A stretch of DNA of 64,000 nucleotides, from NCBI RefSeq assembly GCF_000429705.1, contig NZ_KE386941.1, positions 62,001 through 126,000 of the forward strand. The letters are read 5' to 3'. The notes beneath the pieces were generated by a model that worked only from the letters and a program-made list of their open reading frames with translations, was not told the origin of the DNA and made no database searches. Of this stretch, positions 33,205 to 41,902 are shown in pieces. Source of the DNA: Alteribacter aurantiacus DSM 18675 (GTDB lineage: Bacteria; Bacillota; Bacilli; Bacillales; Salisediminibacteriaceae). Within the stretch, counting starts at the first letter, position 1, and every line of letters begins with the position of its first letter. Position numbers and translations under genes: made by a program.

Positions 33205-34252
33205 AGTAACAGGACTTGCACTAGGATTAGGATTACTCACATTAACCGCATGTGCACAAACGGAAATGGAACAAGACAATGCAGGGGATACAAGCACAGA
33301 TAACCAAACAGAGGAAACAAACACAGCAGGAGATGTAGAGGAAACAGGAGAGCTGACCATTTATACAGCTGGACCTGGTGGCATGGCTGAACAGTTGGTT
33401 GAAGCGTTCGAAGAGAAAACGGGCATTGACGTTCAAATGTATCAAGGTACAACTGGTGACGTTTTAGGGCGCCTAGAAGCAGAGCAAGGAAATCCAATCG
33501 CGGACGTGGTCGTACTCGCTTCTATGCCTCCTGCGATGCAGTTTAAAGAAGACGGAATGATTATGCCGTACGAAAGTGAATACGCCGATCAGCTTCATGA
33601 TGGTTGGTATGACGAAGACCACCACTATTACGGCTTTAGTGCAGCGGCACTTGGAATCAGCTACAACACGAACATGGTAGATGAAGCTCCAACAGATTGG
33701 AGCGATCTGACTGGTGAGGCATTCGCAGATCAATTGGCGATCCCCGATCCACAACAATCGGGTACGGCTCGTGACTTTGTTGCAGCGTACATTCAGCAAG
33801 AAGGAGATGCTGGTTGGGAGCTATTTGAAGAGCTAAGTGAGAATGGATTGAGCCTTGAGGGAGCCAACAACCCTGCTTTACAAACGGTCATCAGTGGGGC
33901 CAACTCGGCAGTGATGGCTGGTGTTGACTACATGGTTTACAACAACATTGAAGGTGGAGAGCCGATCGACATTGCATTCCCGGAGAGTGGAACGACGATC
34001 ACTCCGCGTCCGGCATTCGTTTTAGATTCTGCTCAAAACGTTGATTCTGCTCAGAAATATATCGACTTTATTTTATCTGATCGCGGTCAAGAAATTGTAG
34101 CGGATAACTACTTGCTCCCGGGACGCACAGACATTGATGCTCACGAAGATCGCGCTCCTCTTGAAGACATTGCAGAGCTTGATTTTGACTGGGATTACCT
34201 TGAAGAAAACGGACAAGACATTATTAACGACTTTATTAGCATCGTACGCTAA
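33191..34252 (+). CDS. Substrate-binding lipoprotein, Fe3+/2-aminoethylphosphonate type
   Basis: 353 residues. Lipobox LTAC with Cys21, then an acidic and Thr-rich linker of about 35 residues. The mature domain (GELTIYTAGPGGMAEQLVEAFEEKTG..., NPIADVVVLAS, IPDPQQSGTARDF) belongs to the family 1/8 solute-binding proteins that include FbpA and PhnS. The Tyr pair that binds Fe3+ in FbpA cannot be placed with certainty, so iron versus phosphonate is open. It is overlapped by the ATPase gene, placing the ATPase first, an order seen in some aminoethylphosphonate operons. Confidence 0.82.
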   Translation: MKQPKVTGLALGLGLLTLTACAQTEMEQDNAGDTSTDNQTEETNTAGDVEETGELTIYTAGPGGMAEQLVEAFEEKTGIDVQMYQGTTGDVLGRLEAEQGNPIADVVVLASMPPAMQFKEDGMIMPYESEYADQLHDGWYDEDHHYYGFSAAALGISYNTNMVDEAPTDWSDLTGEAFADQLAIPDPQQSGTARDFVAAYIQQEGDAGWELFEELSENGLSLEGANNPALQTVISGANSAVMAGVDYMVYNNIEGGEPIDIAFPESGTTITPRPAFVLDSAQNVDSAQKYIDFILSDRGQEIVADNYLLPGRTDIDAHEDRAPLEDIAELDFDWDYLEENGQDIINDFISIVR

Positions 34253-34277
34253 AGACAGAAGATAGGAGCTGTTACAC

Positions 34278-35933
34278 ATGAGAAACGCCATCCCGACGCT
34301 AAATAAATGGGCCGCACTTGCGGTCCTGATCATCTTGGTGTTTATACCGCTCAGCCTTGTTCTCCTTCGTAGTGTAACACCTGACGGAGCGTTTGAAGGG
34401 TTCGCGGCTTTCTCGATTTTATTCGAAGAGCAATACCGTACCATCCTTTTTAACTCGTTGTTACTCGGACTAGGCGTAGTGGTTGGGGCATCTGTATTGG
34501 CTGCCCCACTTGCCTTTTTTATGGCCCGAACAGAGCTTCGAAAACACCGGTGGATTGATATTGTCTTAATCATTCCTTTTATGACTCCACCGTATATCGG
34601 AGCGATGGGCTGGATTTTGTCCATGCAACCAAACGGGTACGCCCAGCAAGTGGCACCGTTTTTAAGCGCGATCACTCCGTACTTTTTCACCTACTTCGGC
34701 ATGGTTCTTGTGATGAGCTTGCACTTGTTTCCGTTCATTTACTTGATTATGCGAAACACCCTTGAAAACATCGGTGGACGCATGGAGGAAGCAGGCGTCA
34801 TTCACGGAGGGAACTTCTTTTACCGAATGAAGCGCATCATTATTCCGCTCTTTTTCTCGGGATACAGCATGGGGGCATTGCTCGTATTTGTAAAAACGAT
34901 CGGAGAGTTCGGAACGCCCGTGACTCTTGGAAATCGAATCGGTTTTTATGTATTAACGTCAGAGATTCACCGGTACACATCAGTGTGGCCTCTTGACTTT
35001 GGAACAGCTGCGATTCTGTCTACAATGCTTTTAAGTGTAAGTATGACGATTTGGTACATTCAACAATGGCTTGTTAGCCGTCGGCACGATAAAGTGGTTT
35101 CTGGTAAAGGCCAGACAAAAGCCTTTACGCCACTCGGGAAATATCAGTTCTTGGCATGGTTTTATTTGTTCGGTGTTCTCGGTCTTGCGATCGGTGTACC
35201 CTACTTCTCTGTTATATCAACGGCATTTTTAGAAGTACAAGGAGACGGGCTTGCTTGGAGCAACCTAACAACGGCTCACATGGTCCAGCTCTTTACGGGA
35301 AGCGGACTTGAAGCTTTATTAAATAGTGTGTGGCTTGCAGCGATTGCGGCAACGATCAGTGCGGCCATCGGCATTTGGGTCGCGATCATTATCATGCGAA
35401 AAAAAGGAATCGGGGAAAAGACGATGGACTTCCTCAGTCTCGCACCAAACACGGTACCAGGTATCGTTGTGGTGGTCGGATTGATTCTGTTTTGGAACGC
35501 CCCGTGGAATCCGGGAATGATTTACAACACGTGGATGATGCTCGTTGCCACATACGTGGTCTTGTACTTGCCTTTTACAGTTCAAAACATTAAAGCCATC
35601 TATGGCCAGCTCGGCGACTCTCTTTTTAACGCGGCAAAGATGAGTGGGGCGAAGCCTGTCTATATTTTACGCACGGTTTTGATTCCGCTAATTTTACCGG
35701 GAATTTTAGCCGGTTGGATCATGACGTTTACGATTTCCATGCGTGAGCTAGTAGGTTCATTAATTTTACGTCCGCCGAACATGCACACGTCGGCTACGTT
35801 CATATACTCTCAGTTCGAACAAGGGACGGCAGCGCTCGGGATGGCTATGGCACTTGTGAGTGTCGGCTTTACAACGATTGTACTGATCGTTGTAGAACGT
35901 TTCAAAAACCGCTCTCAAGCGTATCGACAGTAA
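34278..35933 (+). CDS. ABC transporter permease, fused double-domain FbpB type
   Basis: 551 residues with about twelve membrane helices, equal to two permease domains in one chain. Each half has a docking loop (EEAGVIHGGNFFYRMKRIIIPLF about 174-196 and NAAKMSGAKPVYILRTVLIPLILPG about 454-478). Such fused permeases are typical of Fe3+ (FbpB) and 2-aminoethylphosphonate (PhnU/V-like) importers. It lies 25 bases after the binding-protein gene with AGGAG before its ATG. Confidence 0.88.
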   Translation: MRNAIPTLNKWAALAVLIILVFIPLSLVLLRSVTPDGAFEGFAAFSILFEEQYRTILFNSLLLGLGVVVGASVLAAPLAFFMARTELRKHRWIDIVLIIPFMTPPYIGAMGWILSMQPNGYAQQVAPFLSAITPYFFTYFGMVLVMSLHLFPFIYLIMRNTLENIGGRMEEAGVIHGGNFFYRMKRIIIPLFFSGYSMGALLVFVKTIGEFGTPVTLGNRIGFYVLTSEIHRYTSVWPLDFGTAAILSTMLLSVSMTIWYIQQWLVSRRHDKVVSGKGQTKAFTPLGKYQFLAWFYLFGVLGLAIGVPYFSVISTAFLEVQGDGLAWSNLTTAHMVQLFTGSGLEALLNSVWLAAIAATISAAIGIWVAIIIMRKKGIGEKTMDFLSLAPNTVPGIVVVVGLILFWNAPWNPGMIYNTWMMLVATYVVLYLPFTVQNIKAIYGQLGDSLFNAAKMSGAKPVYILRTVLIPLILPGILAGWIMTFTISMRELVGSLILRPPNMHTSATFIYSQFEQGTAALGMAMALVSVGFTTIVLIVVERFKNRSQAYRQ

Positions 35934-35957
35934 CTTTTCTTTAAGGATGATGCAACG

Positions 35958-37187
35958 ATGAAACTCACCTTTTTAGGAGGGGCAGGAGAGTACGGACGCT
36001 CCTGCTTTCTTCTTGAACACGATCATGGCGCTCTTCTCATCGACTGCGGAGTGATGAAGAAAAAAGGAAGCTTCATAAACACCTACCCAACACTTACACC
36101 AAGCATTGCCAAGCGTGTTTCCCACGTTCTTGTGACGCACGCCCATGAAGATCATACGTTATCTCTCCCTTATTTAAAGAAGCTTGGCTTCACGGGAACC
36201 GTTCTGGCTACCTCTCAAACGATTGAACAAACGATCGAGTACTTTTCAAAGTGGAGACAAAAGGTAGAAACAGAAGGGGATACGCTCCCTTATGAAAAAG
36301 AGGATGAAGAAGGTCTTTCGTTTGAAGCGTTGGACGACAAGTGCACCAATTTTTGGATCTCGTTAACGGATACGGTCTCCATTATGTACGGTCGAAGCGG
36401 TCACACGATTGGTTCCCTTTGGTACGCCGTTCAGGTAGATGGAAAGACCGTTTTTTTCTCAGGAGATTACTCTCTTGAATCAACTCTCTTAAACTATGAG
36501 TGGCCTAAGATAGGAGCAAAGCCAGACCTTGCTGTGATGGACGGGGCATACGGTGACTTTAACGTTACTCAAGATACCCTTTTGGAGCAAGTGATGATAA
36601 AACTTCACTATGCTCTAGAAAAGAGGGATCGGGTGCTTCTGCAAGTTCCTCTTGTGGGTAAATCTCAAGAGCTCCTTGCGGCTGTGAAGCATCGTTTGTT
36701 AATGAAAGGGGCAGACCAAATCGTAGTGGAAAAGGCTCTGTATGAGGCTAGTAAGAACTTTGGGAAGCACAGTGACTGGCTCGTGGATCATACAACCGCT
36801 GCCTTTTTCGATTCTCTGGGAAATGGCGGTGTGACTGTGGCTGATAGCCCTAATGAGGTTGCAAACGGATCGATCGGCTTTTTCACAGCTGAGACATTAG
36901 TGGAAAAAGACGATTGGAAGCACGATCGGTCCACACATATTATCTCTCCTGGACCGGAAAATCAGGAGCTTAAAAGAATGGCAGAAGTGACATCTATTGC
37001 GTATTCGAAAGTGATGCTTAAGGTTCACCCTGGAAAAGACGAGACGGAAGCTCTTCTTTCGCGGCTCATGCCAAAACGGACCGTGTTCACCCACGGCGTG
37101 CGAAAAGATGTGGAAGCATTGGTGGGAGCGTTACATTCGAGAACGAGGTTTTTGACAGGGGAAGTTGGAGTTACGGTTGAGGTGTAG
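35958..37187 (+). CDS. MBL-fold metallohydrolase, beta-CASP-like
   Basis: 409 residues. N-terminal metallo-beta-lactamase core with the metal motif THAHEDH (around residues 53-59), GHTIGS and SGDYS later, and a C-terminal FTHG near residue 375. Spacing between the core and the last His motif leaves room for an inserted domain, as in beta-CASP nucleases. It is the last gene in the LysR-controlled ABC operon, 25 bases after the permease. There it might process the imported compound, for example a phosphodiester or phosphonate ester, or act on RNA. No specific substrate can be assigned. AAGGATG precedes the ATG. Confidence 0.75.
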   Translation: MKLTFLGGAGEYGRSCFLLEHDHGALLIDCGVMKKKGSFINTYPTLTPSIAKRVSHVLVTHAHEDHTLSLPYLKKLGFTGTVLATSQTIEQTIEYFSKWRQKVETEGDTLPYEKEDEEGLSFEALDDKCTNFWISLTDTVSIMYGRSGHTIGSLWYAVQVDGKTVFFSGDYSLESTLLNYEWPKIGAKPDLAVMDGAYGDFNVTQDTLLEQVMIKLHYALEKRDRVLLQVPLVGKSQELLAAVKHRLLMKGADQIVVEKALYEASKNFGKHSDWLVDHTTAAFFDSLGNGGVTVADSPNEVANGSIGFFTAETLVEKDDWKHDRSTHIISPGPENQELKRMAEVTSIAYSKVMLKVHPGKDETEALLSRLMPKRTVFTHGVRKDVEALVGALHSRTRFLTGEVGVTVEV

Positions 37188-37202
37188 TAGATGGTTGGGA
37201 AG

Positions 37203-37232
37203 AACCGCTCTTTAGGTAGGGCGGTTTTTTTT
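37203..37232 (+). terminator. Terminator of the LysR-regulated ABC operon
   Basis: AACCGC...GCGGTT stem followed by eight T. Confidence 0.75.
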
Positions 37233-37264
37233 GTGTTGAGGAGGTGGTGGGTGGGGGATCGAGA

Positions 37265-37395
37265 GAGCTAACTCCGCCAATTTGAAAATAAGTCAGCCAA
37301 TCGCACAATTACTCCGCTAAATGAAAAATAAGTCAGTCAATTCCACAATTAACTCCGCCAAATCTAAAATAAGTGCCTCATCAGAACTCCGAAAG
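37265..37395 (+). repeat. 41-bp tandem intergenic array (family A, copy 3)
   Basis: CCG cores at 37274, 37314 and 37355 (spacings 40 and 41). Units read CTCCGCCAATTTGAAAATAA and GTCAGCCAATCGCACAATTA, then variants. It ends in AACTCCGAAAGATCC and sits directly after a terminator in a convergent region. Confidence 0.85.
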
Positions 37396-37488
37396 ATCCA
37401 CCGCTCGCCGTCCTACAGATAGTGCGAGCGGCGGGTATGTGTCAATTGCAGTGTTATACCTCTATTCAATGCTTCGAGTAAAAATAAC

Positions 37489-37519
37489 AAGACCCGATCC
37501 GGATCTCGGATTGGGTCTT
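37489..37519 (-). terminator. Terminator of the small aromatic protein gene
   Basis: AAGACCCGATCC...GGATTGGGTCTT. On the minus strand the tail is TGTTATTTTT; on the plus strand it is TCTC, so it mainly serves the gene at 37527. Confidence 0.65.
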
Positions 37520-37526
37520 TCTCATA

Positions 37527-37826
37527 CTATGCTCTTGCTTTTCCGGTGATTAGGGCGAGACGGTTTTTCAACTTCTCGACGAAAGGTTGATACCGAGTCT
37601 CGGTGGTAGGAGGCGCCTCTTCCTCGGTGGTTGCTACAGGTTTTGCAACCTCTACTTCTTGAGGCATTTGCTCCCATTGTTGCCACAGCTGCTTTTGTAC
37701 TGCCGCTTTTTCATTGAAACGATCTTTACCATAATAATAGCTCTTTACAAAATACCAATAATACCAAAATCGATGCCATTGAATACGATAACTGCGTTTT
37801 TCACGAAGACGGCTGAAGTAATTCAT
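37527..37826 (-). CDS. Small basic, aromatic-rich protein, unknown function
   Basis: 99 residues. The first 40 are dense in Arg, Tyr, Trp and Phe (SYRIQWHRFWYYWYFVKSYYYG), then a helical stretch with Gln/Trp, a Thr/Glu/Pro linker and a basic tail. No signal peptide; the aromatic segment is not a clean membrane helix because it carries Arg and Lys. Such Tyr-rich composition occurs in spore coat proteins, but I do not recognise the family. AAAGGGG lies upstream of the ATG. Confidence 0.55.
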   Translation of the reverse strand: MNYFSRLREKRSYRIQWHRFWYYWYFVKSYYYGKDRFNEKAAVQKQLWQQWEQMPQEVEVAKPVATTEEEAPPTTETRYQPFVEKLKNRLALITGKARA

Positions 37827-38280
37827 ATGTGACCCCTTTCTACTGTTTCTATATGGATGATTTACCCACCTCTTGGCCTTAAGTAAACATTTATACAGAA
37901 AGTAAATTTCTTATTACTAATGCTAAAAGAAGAAGGTTTCAACAGGAACAGTCATCAAAGGTGTTCATGGGGTCTTTACGAAAACTAGATTTCCCCATTG
38001 GACGCCAAAGTAGGGGAGTGTTGTTTTTTAGGTAGGGGATGCCACTAAAATATTTCACCTCTTTTCCCTCTTTTTATTAGACAACCATATTCCTTTACAG
38101 TAGCTAATGATTTTCAGCAGCTGGAAGAAGTCATAGTGGAAACCCTGGATGTGTAGGAAATAGACAAGCTGAATACGATTACGAAGTGTATTAATTAGTA
38201 TGTGTGCGTGGGGGAGGTCACTACTTTTTTTGGAGTAGTGGCCTTTTGGGTGTGGTGGGGAGGGGGGAATTGGAGCCAAA
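37827..38280. other. Intergenic stretch with possible coding remnant
   Basis: About 450 bases with no intact gene. A short open stretch ending at the TAG of 38154-38156 reads ...RQPYSFTVANDFQQLEEVIVETLDV, protein-like but with no start or homologue I know. A strong plus-strand terminator follows at 38216, although no plus-strand gene precedes it. Together they suggest the decayed 3' end of a lost gene. Confidence 0.25.
38216..38247 (+). terminator. Orphan terminator before a 21-bp array
   Basis: GGTCACTACT / AGTAGTGGCC ten-pair stem followed by TTTTG. No intact gene lies upstream on this strand. Confidence 0.65.
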
Positions 38281-38505
38281 CCGGTAAATAGGGAGAGGAA
38301 GCCGTGAATAGAGAGTGTGAACACGGGAATGCCTTGAGCCAAGCCGTGAATCAGCGTTTTTTAGCCGTGAATCCTGCCAAGGGCCCCCAACCCGTTAAAT
38401 ACGAAGAGCTACCCGTAAATAAAGAGACTGTTCCCGGGAATCAGTAAACGTTACCCGCGTTTCCCTCGCACCAAGCCGTAAATTAAACCACCTAACCCGT
38501 AAAAA
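38281..38505 (+). repeat. 21-bp periodic array, 11 units (core CCGTGAAT/CCGTAAAT)
   Basis: Cores start at 38281, 38302, 38323, 38344, 38365, 38392, 38413, 38434, 38455, 38476 and 38497: all spacings are 21 except one of 27. Core words include CCGGTAAAT, CCGTGAAT, CCGTTAAAT, CCGGGAAT and CCGTAAAT; the roughly 13 bases between are unrelated. Stop codons occur in the units, so it is not coding. It follows the orphan terminator. Confidence 0.85.
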
Positions 38506-38592
38506 AAATAAATTTTCCTACGCCAACCCCCGCCATCTCAACTCATCCGACACTTCCACCACTAAACTTGACTATACAAATTCAAAAACCCC

Positions 38593-38607
38593 TTGTAATC
38601 GTTTTCA
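38593..38607 (+). promoter_or_regulatory. cre site (CcpA)
   Basis: TTGTAATCGTTTTCA matches WTGNAANCGNWNNCW at every position, 55 bases before the LacI-type regulator gene. Confidence 0.7.
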
Positions 38608-38637
38608 AAAGAGTGTAAAGTAATAACTGTAAGAACA

Positions 38638-38653
38638 TCCGAAACGTTTTGGA
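38638..38653 (+). promoter_or_regulatory. LacI-type operator O1
   Basis: TCCGAAACGTTTTGGA, overlapping the ribosome site of the regulator gene; implies autoregulation. Confidence 0.75.
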
Positions 38654-38661
38654 GGGAGCCT

Positions 38662-39678
38662 ATGGCTACAATAAAAGATATCGCGAAAGCTGCAGGCGTC
38701 TCTGTGACAACGGTTTCGCGAGCCTTGAACGATTACAGTGATGTAAATGAAAAAACAAAGGCACGTATTAAAGACATAGCCACACAACTTAATTACAGTC
38801 CGAACGCTTTGGCGAGAAGTCTTGTGATGAGTAAATCTCACACAATTGGCCTTCTTGTTTCAGAGCTCAACCGGTCGGGTGCGAAAGACATGTTTACATA
38901 CGAAGTGATGTGTGGAATCAATGACGCCGCATCGGATCAAAATTACGACTTGATTTTATTTAGTACCAACCCGATTAAACAAGAGCAAAAGAGCTATTCC
39001 CAACTTTGTCGCGAACGGCAAGTTGAAGGGGTCATCATGCAAGGAATCAAGACAGACGATCCTTATTTAGAAGAAGTCATTGAATCGAACATTCCTTGTG
39101 TCCTTGTAGATGTGGAGCTTGAAGGAGACAATGTGGGCTATGTGTCTACAGATAACGTCTTCGGAGCTCAAATGGCCATAAAGCACTTGATCAACTTAGG
39201 GCACGAAAACATCGCAATGGTCAACGGTCATAACCAAGCGAGGGTCAGTCAACGGCGCTTTGAAGGGTATGAAAGAGCCTTGAAAGAAGCGGGAATCCCA
39301 ATGCAAGAGCATTACGTGGTCGAAGGGGACTTCCTTGAACCAAAAGCTGAAACGGTAGCCACAAAATTACTGACGGAACATCCGGAAATCACGGCGATTT
39401 TTTGCGCTAGTGACTTGATGGCACTAGGTGTGTTAAGGGCTGCTGAGAGGGTTGGCAAAAAAGTGCCTGAAGATCTATCAATAGTGGGTTATGACGATAT
39501 CATGCTCGCCCAATATGCTCATCCGCCTCTGACAACCGTGGCTCAGGATAAGTATCAAATTGGTTACGAGTCATCTCGATTGCTCACTGCTATGCTCCAA
39601 CAGGAAACAAAAAAAAGAAAAGTGATTCTCGATAATCAGCTTATTGTAAGGGGATCTACCGCACCACCAAAATCATGA
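38662..39678 (+). CDS. LacI family transcriptional regulator
   Basis: 338 residues. N-terminal helix-turn-helix and hinge (TIKDIAKAAGVSVTTVSRALNDYSDV...LNYSPNALARSL, residues 3-60) and a sugar-binding core (IGLLVSE...AIFCASDLMALGVLRAA). It should repress the following operon (39784-45035) in the absence of its sugar inducer. Three copies of a CGAAACG palindrome flank the gene, one over its own ribosome site and two before the operon. GGAGGG precedes the ATG. A cre site upstream adds CcpA control. Confidence 0.92.
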   Translation: MATIKDIAKAAGVSVTTVSRALNDYSDVNEKTKARIKDIATQLNYSPNALARSLVMSKSHTIGLLVSELNRSGAKDMFTYEVMCGINDAASDQNYDLILFSTNPIKQEQKSYSQLCRERQVEGVIMQGIKTDDPYLEEVIESNIPCVLVDVELEGDNVGYVSTDNVFGAQMAIKHLINLGHENIAMVNGHNQARVSQRRFEGYERALKEAGIPMQEHYVVEGDFLEPKAETVATKLLTEHPEITAIFCASDLMALGVLRAAERVGKKVPEDLSIVGYDDIMLAQYAHPPLTTVAQDKYQIGYESSRLLTAMLQQETKKRKVILDNQLIVRGSTAPPKS

Positions 39679-39696
39679 TCCTCTTTTTTTAACCTA

Positions 39697-39716
39697 TAAC
39701 CGAAACGTTTCGGTTA
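39697..39716 (+). promoter_or_regulatory. LacI-type operator O2 (perfect palindrome)
   Basis: TAACCGAAACGTTTCGGTTA, a perfect 20-base palindrome upstream of the glycosidase operon. Confidence 0.8.
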
Positions 39717-39731
39717 TTTTTACCAACAAAA

Positions 39732-39747
39732 TCCGAAACGTTTTGGA
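39732..39747 (+). promoter_or_regulatory. LacI-type operator O3
   Basis: TCCGAAACGTTTTGGA, identical to O1 and 35 bases after the corresponding position of O2, between O2 and the start codon at 39784. Confidence 0.75.
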
Positions 39748-39783
39748 AAAAATACGAACTACTCACTCAGGAGGTACACAACG

Positions 39784-41874
39784 ATGAACTACCGTGTAAT
39801 CAAAGAAAATGACGTTTTTTTACTCACAGATGAAAAAGGAAACATCCCAAAAGATCACCCATACGGACCTGGTTTATATTCAAAGGATACCCGCTTTTTA
39901 AGCAAAATGGACCTGAAGATTAACGGTCAAGAGCCAATCCTTCTCTCATCAGAAGCGGAAGTCAGCTACATGGCATCCATGATAATGACAAACCCTCATA
40001 TGGAGAGTGACGGGGAAGTGGAGCTTTGGCGTGAATCGGTTGAGCTTACAAGAAAGCGCTTTATTTACCGAGATGTGTTTTATGAAGTGGTCACTGCGAA
40101 AAACTATAATCCGAAGCGCACACAATTTAACATTAGCCTTCATGTGGACGCCGACTTTAACGACATGTTCATCGTACGTGGTTTCCAAAACGGGGAGACC
40201 GGTTCAAGAGGAGAAACAACGCTAGACGGTAACCAACTTGTGCTCACTTATAACGGTGCAGATGACGTGAAGCGTGAAACGGTGATTGCCTGGAACGAAC
40301 AAACATCGTCTGCTACAAAAGATGGCGACGTGTATTTCGATCTCGACCTTGATCATGAGGAAGAAAAAACAATTGTGTTTACATTCGTACCAACCATTAA
40401 CGGTGATGTTCCTAAAACATATGAGCCACAGGAAGCTTTGGACAACCTAGCCCAATCATACAAAGATTGGGAAGATGAAACCACGCAAGTCAAAACGGAT
40501 AATGCTCCTCTCCAACGGTTGATTGAGCGAGGGATAGGAGACTTGAGAGTGTTACTCACTGACCTTGGTTACGGGCGCTTCCCGGTTGCAGGTCTCCCTT
40601 GGTTTGGTGTTCCGTTCGGTCGGGATAGCTTAATAGCCGCATTGCAAATGCTTCCGTTTAATCCTGAAGTAGCAAAAGGGACTTTGAAAACGATGGCTAG
40701 CACTCAAGGGCAGTCAAAAGACAGCTGGCGAGATGAAGAGCCAGGGAAGATTATGCACGAAATGCGTTTTGGTGAGCTGGCGAATACGGGACAAATTCCG
40801 TTTACTCCCTATTACGGCACGATCGATGCGACACCACTTTTCCTTGTGCTCTTGAGTGAATACATTAAGTGGACGGGTGACATGGATCTTTTTACAGAGC
40901 TTGAAACGAATGTAGAACGAGCACTCGAGTGGATCGACAGCTACGGGGATCGTGACGGGGACTTGTTTGTGGAGTATCACCAAGAATCGTCCAAAGGAAT
41001 TGCTAACCAAGGATGGAAAGACTCCGGTGACTCGATTGTTCATCGTAACGGGGACTTGGCAAAAACACCAATCGCCTTATCAGAAGTACAAGGATATGTT
41101 TATCAGGCAAAAGAAAGCATTGCTGCGATTTACGAAAAGCGCGCGGAAGGCGAAAAAGCCGAAGCTCTTAGAAGTGAAGCTGCGAACCTGAAAGATGCAT
41201 TTGAAAAAGCCTTTTGGATGGAAGATGTGAACTTCTACGCTCTAGCACTTGATGAAGGGAAGAACCAAGTGGGCACGATCACATCCAACCCAGGTCACGT
41301 TCTCTTCTCTGGCATGCTTGATCAAGACCGCGCTCAAACGGTGAGTAGCATGCTTGTGTCAGACAAAATGTTCTCTGGTTACGGCATTCGTACAATGGGT
41401 AAAGGGGAAGCTGGTTATAACCCGATGAGCTACCATAACGGAACGATTTGGCCTCACGACAACAGCATGGTGATCCTTGGTATGAGTAAAACAGGAAATA
41501 AACAAGATGCTGCTAAAGCGATGAAAGGGTTAATCGATTCGGCTGCTTCATTCGAATATGATCGTCTTCCGGAGTTGTTCTGCGGCTATGATGCGAAAGG
41601 AAAAGCGGTTAATTATCCGGTTGCATGTTCGCCGCAAGCGTGGGCTGCAGGAACACCACTGTTATTTATCCAATCCATATTAGGTCTATTCCCGGATAGT
41701 TTAAATGAAACGATTGCCCTTAACCCAGAGCTTCCTGAAGGCACGAATGAGCTTGAAGTGGCGAACGTGTCGATCGGAAGAGGGGAACTGAGCGTTCGTG
41801 TAACGAGAAAAGAAAACGGATTTGAGACGGAAGTGCTCTCCAATACAACGGGATTTACTGTGAATAACGAATAG
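39784..41874 (+). CDS. Amylo-alpha-1,6-glucosidase-like intracellular glycosidase
   Basis: 696 residues, no signal peptide. N-terminal beta-sandwich domain (residues 1-200, HPYGPGLYSKDTRFLSKMDLKINGQ) of the glycogen-debranching N-terminal type and an (alpha/alpha)6-barrel C-terminal half (GVPFGRDSLIAALQML near 278, YHNGTIWPHDNSMVILGM near 551), as in GDE C-terminal/GH63-like enzymes. It would trim oligosaccharides brought in by the ABC importer encoded after it. The exact linkage (alpha-1,6, sucrose- or maltose-derived) cannot be read. AGGAGG lies 10 bases before ATG. It is the first gene of the LacI-controlled operon. Confidence 0.82.
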   Translation: MNYRVIKENDVFLLTDEKGNIPKDHPYGPGLYSKDTRFLSKMDLKINGQEPILLSSEAEVSYMASMIMTNPHMESDGEVELWRESVELTRKRFIYRDVFYEVVTAKNYNPKRTQFNISLHVDADFNDMFIVRGFQNGETGSRGETTLDGNQLVLTYNGADDVKRETVIAWNEQTSSATKDGDVYFDLDLDHEEEKTIVFTFVPTINGDVPKTYEPQEALDNLAQSYKDWEDETTQVKTDNAPLQRLIERGIGDLRVLLTDLGYGRFPVAGLPWFGVPFGRDSLIAALQMLPFNPEVAKGTLKTMASTQGQSKDSWRDEEPGKIMHEMRFGELANTGQIPFTPYYGTIDATPLFLVLLSEYIKWTGDMDLFTELETNVERALEWIDSYGDRDGDLFVEYHQESSKGIANQGWKDSGDSIVHRNGDLAKTPIALSEVQGYVYQAKESIAAIYEKRAEGEKAEALRSEAANLKDAFEKAFWMEDVNFYALALDEGKNQVGTITSNPGHVLFSGMLDQDRAQTVSSMLVSDKMFSGYGIRTMGKGEAGYNPMSYHNGTIWPHDNSMVILGMSKTGNKQDAAKAMKGLIDSAASFEYDRLPELFCGYDAKGKAVNYPVACSPQAWAAGTPLLFIQSILGLFPDSLNETIALNPELPEGTNELEVANVSIGRGELSVRVTRKENGFETEVLSNTTGFTVNNE

Positions 41875-41902
41875 ATTTTCATTTTAGAAAGGGGAATGAA
41901 CG

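Noticed and set aside
38281..38505. CRISPR array
   Set aside because: The conserved core is only about 8 bases and variable, the period is 21 bases, and there is no leader or cas gene. It does not fit CRISPR.
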